Source of the DNA: Gammaproteobacteria bacterium
GTDB lineage: Bacteria > Pseudomonadota > Gammaproteobacteria > Natronospirales > REEB76
Length of the DNA: 64,000 nt
Direction: 5' to 3'
Assembly (NCBI GenBank): GCA_036383255.1
Contig: DASVOS010000010.1
Span: forward strand, 62,001-126,000
Within the stretch, counting starts at the first letter, position 1. The number at the start of each line of letters is the position of its first letter. The translations under genes were made by a program, and so were the position numbers. The notes below the pieces were generated by a model. It was not told where the DNA came from and searched no databases. It saw only the letters and a program-made list of their open reading frames with translations. Positions 1 to 8,983 of this stretch are shown here, in pieces.

Positions 1-138
1 GCGAGTGCGCGTACGAAGGGATCGCCCGCGAGCCCAATGGCGGCGCGGGGTCAGGGAATTTCCTAGGCGGATTTCAGGCGCAGGCTCGGCATGCTTCGGA
101 CAGGAAACGTCCAGCGCCGCAGCGTGTCGGGAAGGGAT

Positions 139-651
139 CTAGACGGGATTCAGGGAGAGGGTCGGCTTGGGCGTGCGCGCGGGATCCCGGAGCACTGCCA
201 GGAGCTCATCCACGTCGTGCAGATGCTCCGCATCGTGATGGGTCCACATCTGCAGGAGCCGTGCGAGGCTTACCACGCCCACGTTCTCGAAGCGGCCCTC
301 CCGCGTGAGGTCCGCCTCGTTGACCTGCTCCAGGCGCGTCAGGTTGCGCCGGCGGGCGGCGAGGAAGGCTTCCAGGGCCGGCGCGAGCGCCTGCTCCTGA
401 TAGCGCCGCTCCCGCGCGAGCCGGGCCCCGTCCAGGTCCGGCAGCAGCGGGTCGGCCTCCGTCAGCAAGAGCTCCAGGCGCCGCATGTAGCCCTCCACCT
501 CGATGTCCCGCAGGTGGCAGACGTTCTCCAGCAACGAGAAGCTCTCCGCCGCCGGTTTGAAGCGGAACTGCGCTTCGCTCAGGCCCGCGAGGCGGCGCCG
601 CAGCTCGGCGGGGAAGCCGCCCAGGGCGGCGCGGGCGTGGTCGAGGCGCAT
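139..651 (-). CDS. DinB-family putative metal-dependent protein
   Basis: A 170-residue protein with the four-helix DinB/YfiT-like layout. Histidines near residues 46, 139 and 143 fit the three-His metal site of the family; the last two lie in the motif HHDAEHLHDV. Members are thiol-dependent S-transferases or proteins of unknown role, so no substrate can be named. The gene follows the DoxX gene by 3 bases on the same strand and is probably the last gene of a VOC-DoxX-DinB unit. DoxX, VOC and DinB proteins are often grouped in bacteria, loosely linked to detoxification or thiol stress. The family call is firm; the function is not. Confidence 0.8.
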   Translation of the reverse strand: MRLDHARAALGGFPAELRRRLAGLSEAQFRFKPAAESFSLLENVCHLRDIEVEGYMRRLELLLTEADPLLPDLDGARLARERRYQEQALAPALEAFLAARRRNLTRLEQVNEADLTREGRFENVGVVSLARLLQMWTHHDAEHLHDVDELLAVLRDPARTPKPTLSLNPV

Positions 652-654
652 CGC

Positions 655-1053
655 TCAGCCTCTCTTGCGCAGCATCGCATCCAGCGAGATCGGGCCGCCG
701 CCGGCGGCCGCGAGGTACAGGAACACGAAGCAGTAGAACACCGCCGCCTCGCCGTGGTTCACGAACGGCAGGAAACCCTGGGGTGCGTGGGCCATGAAGT
801 AGGCCACCGCCATCTCGCCGGAGAGGATGAAGGCCGCAGGCTTGGTGAAGAGGCCGACGCAGACCAGCGCGCCGCCCACGAGCTCGAGGATGCCGGCGAG
901 GCCGATCAGCGACATGAGGTGGACGCCGTCCATGCCCGGCGGATAGCCCAGGAGCTTTGCGGAGCCGTGGCAGAGGAACAGGAAGCCCACCACGATGCGC
1001 AGCAGGCTCAGGATCTGGGGTGACCACCTATCCAGCAGCGTGAACTTGGCCAT
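655..1053 (-). CDS. DoxX-family inner membrane protein
   Basis: A 132-residue protein with four predicted membrane helices, typical of DoxX. The pattern of a hydrophobic first helix followed by CHGSAKLLGYP and a second helix carrying GGALVCVGLFTKPAA is characteristic. A longer open frame exists upstream, but the ATG at 1053 gives the conserved N-terminus and lies 35 bases after the VOC gene. DoxX proteins are small quinone- or thiosulfate-associated membrane subunits in some organisms and part of redox-stress complexes in others. The exact role here is unknown. It is probably co-transcribed with its neighbours. Confidence 0.85.
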   Translation of the reverse strand: MAKFTLLDRWSPQILSLLRIVVGFLFLCHGSAKLLGYPPGMDGVHLMSLIGLAGILELVGGALVCVGLFTKPAAFILSGEMAVAYFMAHAPQGFLPFVNHGEAAVFYCFVFLYLAAAGGGPISLDAMLRKRG

Positions 1054-1088
1054 GACGACTCCTCGCGGTTGGAGATCAGTAGGGCAGG

Positions 1089-1592
1089 CTACATGGCCTG
1101 CATGCGCCGTTCCAGTTCCTTGGGCGTTACGTCCTCGATGTGGGTGGCGATCCACCACTGGTTGCCGCAGGGGTCCTGCACGCCGGCGTTGCGGTCGCCG
1201 TAGAACTGGTCCGCGGGCTCCATCAGGCTGATGCCGCCGGCCGCCATGGCGGCGGCATAGGCGGCGTCGGTGTCGGCCACGTAGAGATAGATCCCGCAGG
1301 GCATGGGTTTCCAGGGATCGCGCGGCTCCGAGAGCATGACCATAGAGTCGCCGATCTTGAGTAGCGCGTAGTTCACGGCGCCGTTCGGCCCTTCGTGGCA
1401 GGAGAGGAGCCTGGCGCCGAAGGCGGCCTTGAGGAACTCGATGAGGCGCTTGGCGCCGGGGACGAAGAGGTAGGAGGTGACGGTGCGGTAGCCGTCCGGC
1501 ACCGGCTTGACCTTGCGGCCCCTGGCGGCGCCCTTCCGGACGGGCTTGCGCGCGGGGGCCTTGGACTTCCTGCTGGGCTTCTTGGCGGCCAT
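1089..1592 (-). CDS. VOC-family (glyoxalase/PhnB-like) protein
   Basis: A 167-residue protein. The first 30 residues are a Lys/Arg/Pro/Ala-rich tail; the rest is one vicinal-oxygen-chelate domain of the PhnB/YycE type, with repeats around YLFVPGAKRLIEFLKAAFGA and the ending QDPCGNQWWIATHIED. Such proteins are metal enzymes or binding proteins for small electrophiles; the substrate cannot be read from sequence. It is the first gene of the leftward VOC-DoxX-DinB set. The basic N-terminal extension is unusual for the family and could be a disordered tail. Confidence 0.8.
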   Translation of the reverse strand: MAAKKPSRKSKAPARKPVRKGAARGRKVKPVPDGYRTVTSYLFVPGAKRLIEFLKAAFGARLLSCHEGPNGAVNYALLKIGDSMVMLSEPRDPWKPMPCGIYLYVADTDAAYAAAMAAGGISLMEPADQFYGDRNAGVQDPCGNQWWIATHIEDVTPKELERRMQAM

Positions 1593-1651
1593 GGCGTCCT
1601 CCGTACCGGCTGACGGGTAATTCTAGTCCAGCGGCGGGCCGGGGTGCGGGC

Positions 1652-1679
1652 AAAAAAAAGGGGAGGTTTGCACCTCCCC
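1652..1679 (-). terminator. Rho-independent terminator of the Ig-like lipoprotein gene
   Basis: A perfect 8-bp stem (GGGGAGGT at 1660-1667 with ACCTCCCC at 1672-1679) and a 4-base loop. On the minus strand it is followed by eight T residues (A-run at 1652-1659). It lies just downstream of the leftward gene ending at 1723. Confidence 0.9.
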
Positions 1680-1722
1680 CTCAAGCATCGGTACCCCGCC
1701 AGATATGGGGTACCGCGCTCCC

Positions 1723-3174
1723 TTACATGGGCATCGTGGTGGTGAAGGTCCAGCTGAGATCGGCGCCCATGGCCGTGCCAACTAGGCTCTGCACGCGGCC
1801 GCTCACGGTGACCGTGTAGGTGATGCCGCCCTGGAGCCGCGAAGCCGGCACGAAGAAGGCGGCGGAACCCTGGTAGCTCACCGTGCCCGCCACCGCGTTG
1901 CCGTCCTGATCCGTCACGCGGATGGTGTCGGTGGTCAGGGTGGTGGGGTCCATCTCCTCGCTGAACGCGATGCTGATCTTGGTGTTGGGGGCGACACCGG
2001 TGGCATAGGGCGCCGGGTCGGAGAACATCACCGTCGGCGCCAGGCTCGCGCCCAGGCTGAAGCTGCCGGTGGTGAAGCTGAAGAAGTAGTCGCTGCCCAT
2101 CTGCGCCCCGCCTGCGGAGCTCACGGCGGCGGCGACGCGCACCGTGTATACGGACTGCGGCAGCAGCGCGGTGGCCGGGGTGAACACCGCCGTGGTACCG
2201 GCGTAGGTCACGGTGCCGTCCAGCTGCTCGCCGGTCGGGGCGAACACGGCGATGTTGGCGCTGTTGATGCTGCGCGTGTCCATGGCCTGGTCGAAGTACA
2301 CCGCGATGGCGGTGCCCAGGCTCACGCCGGTGTCCTGATCCATGGGCGAGTTCAGCACCACCTGCGGGGCGGCGGCGCCCAGGGTGGTGCCGGTGGTGAA
2401 CACGCCGTGGTAGTGCTCGTCCATGGGCACGCCCGAGAGCGACTTGGCGCCGTCGCTGACGTAGACGCGGTAAGAGGTATTGGGCGCGAAGGGCACGCTC
2501 GGCACGAAGGTGGCGGTGACGCCGGTGTAGTGCACGTCGCCCGCGACCGGGGTGCCGTCCGGATCGGCTACGACGAACGTCGAGCGGTTGATGGTCGCCG
2601 GGTCCATCACGCGGTTGAAGGTCACGTTCACGCCGGTGTTGAGGGGCACGTCCATCTCCAGGTCCGAGGGCGAGGTGGAGGCCACCTTCACCAGCACTCC
2701 GGTGAGCTCGGCTGCGCTGGGAGTGCGGAACTTCCAGCTGCGGTCCTTGGCCATGGCCACGCCCGCGGCGCTGCGCGCACCGGTGGTGATCTCGGCCGTA
2801 TAGGAGGTATCCGCGGTGAAGGAGCCGGTGGGGGTGAACACCGCGGTGACGCCCAGGTAGTCGATCGCGCCGGCAACCGGTTTGGAGTCCGGGCCGCGCA
2901 CGATGAAGGTGCGGGTATTGAGGCTGGCCGGGTCCATGTCCTCGCTGAAGAACACCACCACCTTGGCGCTGTAGCCGGTCTCGGTGTTGTCGTGCACCAC
3001 CGCGAAGCCGGTGTAGGTGAGGGTGGGGACCTGATTGGAGGCCGGGCCCGACGAGCCGGGCAGGGACGAGGTCACACCCTGATCGGTGAGGAGGCCTGAA
3101 CCGCCGCCGCCGCAGGCCGCGAGGCTGGCGAGGAGGATCAGGGCCGCGAACTTACTGAGCATCTGGCTTTTCAT
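1723..3174 (-). CDS. Lipoprotein with four SbsA-type Ig-like domains
   Basis: A 483-residue protein. It has a lipoprotein signal peptide (lipobox LAAC, Cys near residue 21) followed by a Gly/Ser-rich linker. Four tandem domains of about 100 residues follow, each starting with a variant of 'V.F...MDP.(S/T)(I/L)N' (for example VVFFSEDMDPASLN and VTFNRVMDPATIN). This is the SbsA Ig-like (Big_5) repeat, found in surface-exposed or adhesive proteins. The lipid anchor suggests the outer membrane. A terminator follows it and it appears monocistronic. No binding partner can be inferred. Confidence 0.8.
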   Translation of the reverse strand: MKSQMLSKFAALILLASLAACGGGGSGLLTDQGVTSSLPGSSGPASNQVPTLTYTGFAVVHDNTETGYSAKVVVFFSEDMDPASLNTRTFIVRGPDSKPVAGAIDYLGVTAVFTPTGSFTADTSYTAEITTGARSAAGVAMAKDRSWKFRTPSAAELTGVLVKVASTSPSDLEMDVPLNTGVNVTFNRVMDPATINRSTFVVADPDGTPVAGDVHYTGVTATFVPSVPFAPNTSYRVYVSDGAKSLSGVPMDEHYHGVFTTGTTLGAAAPQVVLNSPMDQDTGVSLGTAIAVYFDQAMDTRSINSANIAVFAPTGEQLDGTVTYAGTTAVFTPATALLPQSVYTVRVAAAVSSAGGAQMGSDYFFSFTTGSFSLGASLAPTVMFSDPAPYATGVAPNTKISIAFSEEMDPTTLTTDTIRVTDQDGNAVAGTVSYQGSAAFFVPASRLQGGITYTVTVSGRVQSLVGTAMGADLSWTFTTTMPM

Positions 3175-3751
3175 TTTCTATCTCCCTGCGCTGAGCGCGT
3201 TTTATGTGGGACACATTTCAGCAGCCGACGCATTTCAGTCGTATCGGATTTCCGCTGAATCGGAGCCAGGGTTGGGAGCAAGCGGGTCTAGGGCAGTCTC
3301 TGAGTGCGATGCGACATGATTTGCGCTTATGTAAAGCCTGGATGACGGAATGCGGGGGCCCGGCTGGATCGGTTCAGGGAAACCCTGAGGAGGCCCTCAG
3401 GGAGAGGCTGTAAAACCGCCCCAACACCGTTAGATCCGCGTGCAGGATGGCGTCCCCGGCAGGCGCATTCGAGGTGCAGCAGCAGGCCGCCGAGGGGGCG
3501 CGCTCAGAGGCGTGGCGGGTTCGGATGCCCGCAACCGGGATGCCTCATATATATGCACGGCCCCTTCGCGGCTGCCCGCCATCTCCACGCAGATGGTTCC
3601 TACGCAAAAAATCAGGGAAAGGACTAGGTCTTATTCAGCCTTCCGCCGATGGGGCCATAAATCCCACGGGTGTGGAATGTCCCTCACATGATCGATGTGT
3701 CCGACTGCCTTCCGGCATGGCGCCGGCAAGCAGGACGACCAGGAGAAGCGC
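3175..3751. other. 577-bp intergenic region between divergent genes
   Basis: It separates the leftward lipoprotein gene from the rightward GGDEF gene and must hold both promoters. A small hairpin, TCAGGG-AAA-CCCTGA, lies at 3374-3388. A good Shine-Dalgarno (AGGAG) stands 8-12 bases before the ATG at 3752. No convincing gene, riboswitch fold or repeat was recognised in the rest. Confidence 0.5.
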
Positions 3752-4957
3752 ATGAGACACCTGAACGTGAAGAACTACCTCTCGGGCATCGGCGCCTACG
3801 TGGTGTGCCTGGTGCCGGCGATGCTTCCCATCTTCGAGCCGGTGCTTGGCCTGGACGGGGCGGTGCGCCTCGCCATGGCCGCGGTCCTCGCCTCGGTGCT
3901 GGTGGCGCTGATGCTGGTCACCGGCTTCGATGAGCGGGTCGGCGATCCCGGCGCGGCTTTCACCCAGTCGCTGCTGGGCGTGGCGATCTGTGCCGGGCTG
4001 TATACCTTGCTCGCTCCCTTGAGCCAGCCGCAGATCGTGCTGATGTCGCTGCTGTGGCTCGCCATCGGCCTGACGCGGCTCTCGCCGCGGCGGGTGGCGG
4101 TGCTGGCCGGGGTGTACCTCGCCCTCTACCTCAACGACTTCGCCTATAGCCTGTTCGACCCGCGCGACGCCCGCCACGGCGATGCCCTGTACACGCTGCT
4201 GGTGTCGCTGACGCTGTGCGCGTTCATGTACTTGCGCGCCCATGACTACGCCAGGGCGCACGACGAGCATGCCGAACTGCACGACGCGAACGCGCGGCAG
4301 GCGGAGGAGCTGGACGAGGCTAAGCGCCGCATCCACGCCATGACCATGCAGGACATGGACACCATCGCGCTCAAGTTCCCGTTCTTCCGCGAGGAGCTGC
4401 GCCGCTGCAAGGAGCGCACCGACAACAGCGGCGGCACCTTCTGCATCGGCCTCCTGGAGATCGACCATTTCGCGGGGCTGGAACAGCGCTACGGCGAGAT
4501 GGTGATCAAGCAGGTGCTGCGCGAGGTGGTGGAGCGCGTGACCAAGGTTATGGCGAAACTGGGCCTGGAGGAGGCCGATGACGGCAGCTACCACCCGCTC
4601 GGCCGGGTCGGCGACGGCCTCTACGGCCTGATCCTGCCGCGCTCGAACCTCAAGGGCGGCCGCGCCTGCGCGGAACTGCTGCACCGGATGGTGGAGACCC
4701 AGGCCATCAAGACCATGGCGGGCCTCGTCAACGTGAACCTCACCATCGGCATCGTGGAGTACTACCCGGGCGAGAGCCTAGACGAGCTCCTGGACATGGT
4801 GGGCGGCGCGCTGGAGAAGGCGCGCATCCAGCATGCCCAGGAGTGGCAGGCGGCGCAGAAGCCGCAGCCGCAGGCAGCGCCGGTGAAGGCCGCCCGCGAC
4901 CACACGGACCTGCGCCTGCTCCATTACAAGGAATACGACGCACCTGTACATCACTGA
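3752..4957 (+). CDS. Membrane protein with a degenerate GGDEF domain
   Basis: A 401-residue protein starting at the ATG preceded by AGGAG. Six hydrophobic segments fill roughly residues 10-180. A short coiled coil (around DEHAELHDANARQAEELDE) leads into a C-terminal GGDEF-like domain. The fold is recognisable from FCIGLLEIDHFAGLEQRYG and from LTIGIVEY near the end. The active-site signature, however, reads RVGDGLYG where an active diguanylate cyclase has GGDEF, so catalysis is doubtful. It may be a c-di-GMP pathway protein that works as a sensor or scaffold. An adjacent terminator suggests a single-gene unit. Confidence 0.75.
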   Translation: MRHLNVKNYLSGIGAYVVCLVPAMLPIFEPVLGLDGAVRLAMAAVLASVLVALMLVTGFDERVGDPGAAFTQSLLGVAICAGLYTLLAPLSQPQIVLMSLLWLAIGLTRLSPRRVAVLAGVYLALYLNDFAYSLFDPRDARHGDALYTLLVSLTLCAFMYLRAHDYARAHDEHAELHDANARQAEELDEAKRRIHAMTMQDMDTIALKFPFFREELRRCKERTDNSGGTFCIGLLEIDHFAGLEQRYGEMVIKQVLREVVERVTKVMAKLGLEEADDGSYHPLGRVGDGLYGLILPRSNLKGGRACAELLHRMVETQAIKTMAGLVNVNLTIGIVEYYPGESLDELLDMVGGALEKARIQHAQEWQAAQKPQPQAAPVKAARDHTDLRLLHYKEYDAPVHH

Positions 4958-4999
4958 GACCGGGACAGCACCCGGCTGGAGGGGCCAAGGAAGGCCGAT

Positions 5000-5031
5000 G
5001 TGACGCCGCAGCGATGCGGCGTCACGTTTTT
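5000..5031 (+). terminator. Rho-independent terminator after the GGDEF gene
   Basis: An 11-bp perfect stem (GTGACGCCGCA at 5000-5010 with its complement at 5015-5025), GCGA loop, then G and five T residues. It overlaps the stop codon of the convergent serine hydrolase gene by one base. Confidence 0.9.
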
Positions 5032-6803
5032 CAGTGGCCGCTTTGCGCAGCGGGGATCAGGTAGCGCGGCATGTAGTCCTCGAAGAACTTGCGCCAAGTG
5101 GGGAAGTTGCCGTAGTTGCCGGCGGTGATGAGCACCGCCAGGTCCAGCGCCGGCACCACCATCACGAGCTGCCCGCCGTTGCCCTGTGCCATGTATTCCT
5201 TGTAGGTCTTGCCGCCGTACTGCACTTCGAACAGGTGCCAGGTGTAGCCGTAGCCGTGGCCCGGCGCATAGTCGGAGGCCGGGAAGTAGGAATGCTGGAC
5301 AGTGGCGGCTTCGGTCCAGGCCCGGCTCAGCACGCGCTTGCCATTCCAGGTGCCGCCGTCGAGGTAGAGCTGGCCGAGCTTGAGCATGTCCCGCGGTTTC
5401 AGGTAGATGCCGCCGCCCATGTAGGCCTCGCCCGTGGGCATGAGGTCCATGTGGTAGTCGCGGATGTCCAGCGGCCCGGCGTAGTACCGCTGGAAGAAGT
5501 CCGCAAGCGGCATGCCGGTGCCCTGCTGCACCACGCCGCCCAGGAGGTTGATGGCGGCGGTGCAGTACACCGCTTTCTTGTCGCCGGGCTCGTCCTGCAT
5601 GGGCACGTCCAGGATGAACCTGTACCAGTCCCGCTGCGCCTTCTGCTCCTGCATGGCGTCCTCGTTGCCGGGGGACGCATCGTCGTTGTCGTCGCAGGCC
5701 AGGCCTGAATCCATGGTGAGCAGATCCTGCACCGTGATCTTCCGCTTGCGCGGGTCCGGGTTCGCGAGATCCCGGTACTGGGGATAGAGAGGGACCACCG
5801 GTGAATCCAGGCGGAACTTGGCGCCGTGATCCAGCGCGATGCCGGTGAGCGTGCCCGCCAGGGTCTTGCCGGAGGAGCGGCTGTCGTGGGCGCGCTCCCC
5901 ATCGAAGCCGTAGAAGTACTCTTCCAGCGCGAGCTTGCGGTGATGCGCCACCAGGAGGCCCTGGATGTAGGGCGTGCTGAAGCCCTCGGTGCGGGTATCG
6001 AGGATGGACTGCACCAGCGCCTCCAGGGGCTTGGGGTCCAGGCCCGCCTCCCGCAGCGAAGCGGTGCGCCAGCCGTCATCTTCCGGCACCGGCTGGCGGT
6101 AGGCGTAGTGGTCCACCGCCGGCGTCACGGGATAGAAGCCCAGGGCATGGTCCCGGTCGCGGCGCGTGAAGTCGAAGCTGCCGATGCCCTGCAGCGTGAT
6201 GGAGAGCAAGTCCTGCTCGGAGTCGTAGTGGCCCCGCAGCACGTCTCCCTTGCGCAGGCTGTCGTCCAGCTTCACCTGGTCGCCGTCGAGGGTGATGGTG
6301 TAGAGGCGGCGCATGCCGAAGTTGAACTCGGGGTTGCGCAGGAAGGCCTTGAGGATGCCGTGCTCATCGCGGCTCACGGCAAGGTAGAAGGAGGCCCGGT
6401 CCGGCAGGGGTTTGACCTCGCCGCGCCAGATGCCCTTGGCCGAGCGTGTCAGCCTGAGAGGCGTGGCATAGCCCATGTTGAAGGTGATGCCGGTGGGTTG
6501 GGTCCAGAAGCCTTCTATATATGTGCCGTCGCGGCTCACTCGTCCGCGGAAACTGCCCTGGTCGCCGGGCAGGCTGAAGCTGACCTCGTCGCGCGCGTGC
6601 TGCACCGCTGCCTGGAAGCCGGCTACCTCCGCCTGCCAGTCGGAGCCTCGCCCATCCAGCGTGAGCGGACCCTTGGCAGCGGGGCCGTAGACCTGCTCGC
6701 TGCCCCAGAGGCCCACCAGCTTGTCCGGCGAGGGGCCATCCTCGGCGTGCAGGGTGCAGGGCAAGGCCAGGTAGAGCAGTAGGCAACAGAGGCGCAGGCA
6801 CAT
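5031..6803 (-). CDS. Secreted beta-lactamase-family serine hydrolase
   Basis: A 590-residue protein with a signal peptide (about residues 1-20). An N-terminal beta-rich region (about 25-230) precedes a class C beta-lactamase/penicillin-binding fold domain (about 245-585). The catalytic SxxK is S310-S-G-K313. A variant second motif is Y-C-T. A Gly-rich stretch QGNGGQLVMVVP supports the fold. Proteins of this type include esterases, D-aminopeptidases and EstB-like enzymes rather than true beta-lactamases. The extra N-terminal domain is less common. Its location is probably periplasmic. It is convergent with the GGDEF gene. Confidence 0.8.
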   Translation of the reverse strand: MCLRLCCLLLYLALPCTLHAEDGPSPDKLVGLWGSEQVYGPAAKGPLTLDGRGSDWQAEVAGFQAAVQHARDEVSFSLPGDQGSFRGRVSRDGTYIEGFWTQPTGITFNMGYATPLRLTRSAKGIWRGEVKPLPDRASFYLAVSRDEHGILKAFLRNPEFNFGMRRLYTITLDGDQVKLDDSLRKGDVLRGHYDSEQDLLSITLQGIGSFDFTRRDRDHALGFYPVTPAVDHYAYRQPVPEDDGWRTASLREAGLDPKPLEALVQSILDTRTEGFSTPYIQGLLVAHHRKLALEEYFYGFDGERAHDSRSSGKTLAGTLTGIALDHGAKFRLDSPVVPLYPQYRDLANPDPRKRKITVQDLLTMDSGLACDDNDDASPGNEDAMQEQKAQRDWYRFILDVPMQDEPGDKKAVYCTAAINLLGGVVQQGTGMPLADFFQRYYAGPLDIRDYHMDLMPTGEAYMGGGIYLKPRDMLKLGQLYLDGGTWNGKRVLSRAWTEAATVQHSYFPASDYAPGHGYGYTWHLFEVQYGGKTYKEYMAQGNGGQLVMVVPALDLAVLITAGNYGNFPTWRKFFEDYMPRYLIPAAQSGH

Positions 6804-6927
6804 GGCGGTTCCCCGGAGTCGTGCTTATTCCCTTTAGGATGCCCCAATTGGCGGCAGGGTTGCCGCATGCGGGAAATAATCGCGGCCGGCGTTAGAATCC
6901 GGCGACCCCCATGTCCAGGAGCGGACC

Positions 6928-7866
6928 ATGCTGCGCAGGATCGTGACCGCCGGTCTCTTGTTGTTCGCCGCCCAGGGCGCCGTCGCGGCGGATGCGCCCA
7001 AGGCCTATTTCACCCTGCACGAGCTGGGCCCAGGCGTGTGGGCGGCCATCTCGGTACCCGGCAGCCACGCGGGTGGCAACGCCGGTTTCGTGGTGGGCTC
7101 GGACGGGGTGCTGGTGGTGGACACCTTCCAGGTGCCGGAGGCGTCCCAGGCGCTGCTGGACGCGATCCGCAAGACCACGCCGCTGCCGGTGCGCTACGTG
7201 GTGGACACCCATTACCACCTGGACCACGTGGCGGGGAACGGCGTGTTCGCCGCCGCCGGAGCCACGGTGATGGCGCAGCGGAACGTGCGGGCCTGGGAGC
7301 GCACCGAGAACCTCAAGTTCTTCGGCCCCGCGCCCAAGCCGGAGGACCGCAAGCAGGTGGAATCCCTCGCGCTGCCCGCGCTGGTCTACGACGACGGCGT
7401 GACGCTGTGGCTGGGAGAGCGCAAGGTGATCGTGCGGGTGATGACGGGTCATACCGGCGGCGACTCGGTGGTGGTGGTGCCGGACGCGAAGGTGGTGTTC
7501 ACCGGCGACCTCTTCTGGAACCATGACCTGCCGAACCTGATAGACGCCGACACGATGCAGCAGATCGGGACGAACGATGCGTTCCTGCATGATTACCCCG
7601 ACGCGACCTTCGTGCCGGGTCATGGAGAAGTCGCGCGAGGCTCCGGCGTGGCGGCATTCCGGGACTACCTGATGTCCCTCAGGGCCGCGGTGGCAGCTGC
7701 CCAGAGCGCCGGCAAGGCGGGGCAGGGGCTCACGGACACGGTGCTTGCGAACCTCAAGCCGCGTTACGGGGATTGGGGCTACTTCGACTACTTCGCCGTG
7801 CACAACATCGAGCAGACGGCGGCCGAGATGACAGGTAAGAAACGGCGGCCGGTGCCGGTGCACTAA
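6928..7866 (+). CDS. Secreted metallo-beta-lactamase-fold hydrolase
   Basis: A 312-residue protein with a signal peptide ending around AVAADAP (residues 18-24). The HxHxDH zinc motif is at H95-Y-H97-L-D99-H100, with further ligands in MTGHTGGDS (about 175) and FVPGHGEV (about 231). This is the MBL superfamily. Similar exported proteins act on various esters or belong to quinoprotein-linked relay systems, and a lactamase role cannot be claimed. Its stop codon lies inside a palindromic repeat element. Confidence 0.85.
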   Translation: MLRRIVTAGLLLFAAQGAVAADAPKAYFTLHELGPGVWAAISVPGSHAGGNAGFVVGSDGVLVVDTFQVPEASQALLDAIRKTTPLPVRYVVDTHYHLDHVAGNGVFAAAGATVMAQRNVRAWERTENLKFFGPAPKPEDRKQVESLALPALVYDDGVTLWLGERKVIVRVMTGHTGGDSVVVVPDAKVVFTGDLFWNHDLPNLIDADTMQQIGTNDAFLHDYPDATFVPGHGEVARGSGVAAFRDYLMSLRAAVAAAQSAGKAGQGLTDTVLANLKPRYGDWGYFDYFAVHNIEQTAAEMTGKKRRPVPVH

Positions 7867-7986
7867 AAGCTACTGCGCTCGGCATGACTTCGTTGCGCTT
7901 CGGACTCGCAGTCGGTCACGTACTATATGTACGCTCCTTCCTGCTCGCCTCGCGCGCCTTGTCCTGCCATTGCTCGTAACGCTTTT
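7865..7986. repeat. 122-bp imperfect palindrome, copy 1
   Basis: It starts AAAAGC and ends GCTTTT, and is centred on CGTAC-TATAT-GTACG (7919-7933). The outer arms pair imperfectly. It overlaps the stop codon of the upstream gene. Its core matches the element at 61091-61215: on the complementary strand both read GGAGCGTAC followed by a second GTACGTGA. Confidence 0.7.
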
Positions 7987-8020
7987 AGCCTGGTTCTTAA
8001 ATCCATAACCAGTGAGATAA

Positions 8021-8983
8021 GTGCACATGCTTTTATTGGACCGCAAGCAGGTGGAATCCCTGCTGGACATGGACGCGCTGATCGCGGCGCTGGCGCCCGC
8101 CATGGTGGAACTCTCCGCCGGCCGTGCCTCCATGCCGCCGCGCACCCTCGCCGAGGTGCCGGAGCGCGGTCTCCTGGGCGTGATGCCCGCTTATCTGCCT
8201 TCCGGCGGCACGCTCTCCTGCAAGCTGGTGAGCGTGTTCCCCGGCAACGGCCCCAAGGGCCTACCCACTCACCAGGCGGTGGTGATGCTGTTCGACGCGG
8301 ACACGGGCGCCGCGCTCGCCATGTTGGACGGCGCCTCCATCACGGCCCTGCGCACCGCCGCAGGCTCGGCGCTCGCTACCAAGGCGCTGGCGCGGGAGGA
8401 GGCTGCCGTGTTGTTGGTGGTGGGCAGCGGTGTGCAGGCGGCGAGCCATGCCCGCGCCATCCCGCGGGTGCGCAAGATAAAGGAGCTGCGCATCGCCGCG
8501 CGGGATGGTACCGCTGCGGCGGCGCTGGCACAGGAACTGGGTGCAGAGCTCGGCGTGAAGGCGCGGGCACTGCCCATCGGGCGCGAGGCCTTCGCCGGGG
8601 CGCAGGTGATCTGCGCCACCACCCACGCGGCAGAGCCGGTGGTGAAGGGCGCCTGGCTCGAACCCGGCATGCACGTGAACTCCGTGGGGCTCAACCCGCG
8701 GGGGCGCGAACTGGATGCGGAAGCGGTGCTGGGAGCCCGGGTGGCGGTGGAATCCCGCGCCGCGGCGCTTGCGCCGCCGCCCTCCGGCGCGAACGACCTC
8801 AAGGAGGCTCGCTCGCCCGTGGAGATCGGCGAGATCCTGGCGGGGACGCAGCCCGGCCGCCAGTCGCCGGAGGAGATCACCCTCTACAAGTCCGTGGGTG
8901 TGGCGGTGCAGGATGCCGTCGCGGCCCGCCTGGTCTACGACGCGGCGCTCAAGCGCGGCATCGGGACTAAGATAAAAATCTAA
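8021..8983 (+). CDS. Ornithine cyclodeaminase / mu-crystallin family dehydrogenase
   Basis: A 320-residue protein spanning the whole OCD/mu-crystallin fold. The N-terminal lobe contains SCKLVSVFPGN. An NAD(P) region follows with VVGSGVQA, and TTHAAEPVVKG and HVNSVGLN are also present. Family members include ornithine cyclodeaminase, alanine dehydrogenase and pyrroline-2-carboxylate reductase, and the sequence alone does not separate them. The frame opens at a GTG (8021) with an ATG two codons later (8027) that may be the true start. Neither has a strong ribosome binding site. The end overlaps the convergent cytochrome gene by 4 bases. Confidence 0.85.
   Translation: MHMLLLDRKQVESLLDMDALIAALAPAMVELSAGRASMPPRTLAEVPERGLLGVMPAYLPSGGTLSCKLVSVFPGNGPKGLPTHQAVVMLFDADTGAALAMLDGASITALRTAAGSALATKALAREEAAVLLVVGSGVQAASHARAIPRVRKIKELRIAARDGTAAAALAQELGAELGVKARALPIGREAFAGAQVICATTHAAEPVVKGAWLEPGMHVNSVGLNPRGRELDAEAVLGARVAVESRAAALAPPPSGANDLKEARSPVEIGEILAGTQPGRQSPEEITLYKSVGVAVQDAVAARLVYDAALKRGIGTKIKI

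Noticed and set aside
1-138. End of a gene entering from the left edge
   Set aside because: No frame in these 138 bases gives a convincing protein end; nothing could be supported.
3374-3600. c-di-GMP riboswitch upstream of the GGDEF gene
   Set aside because: Only one small hairpin is visible, and the conserved GEMM core sequences are not present.
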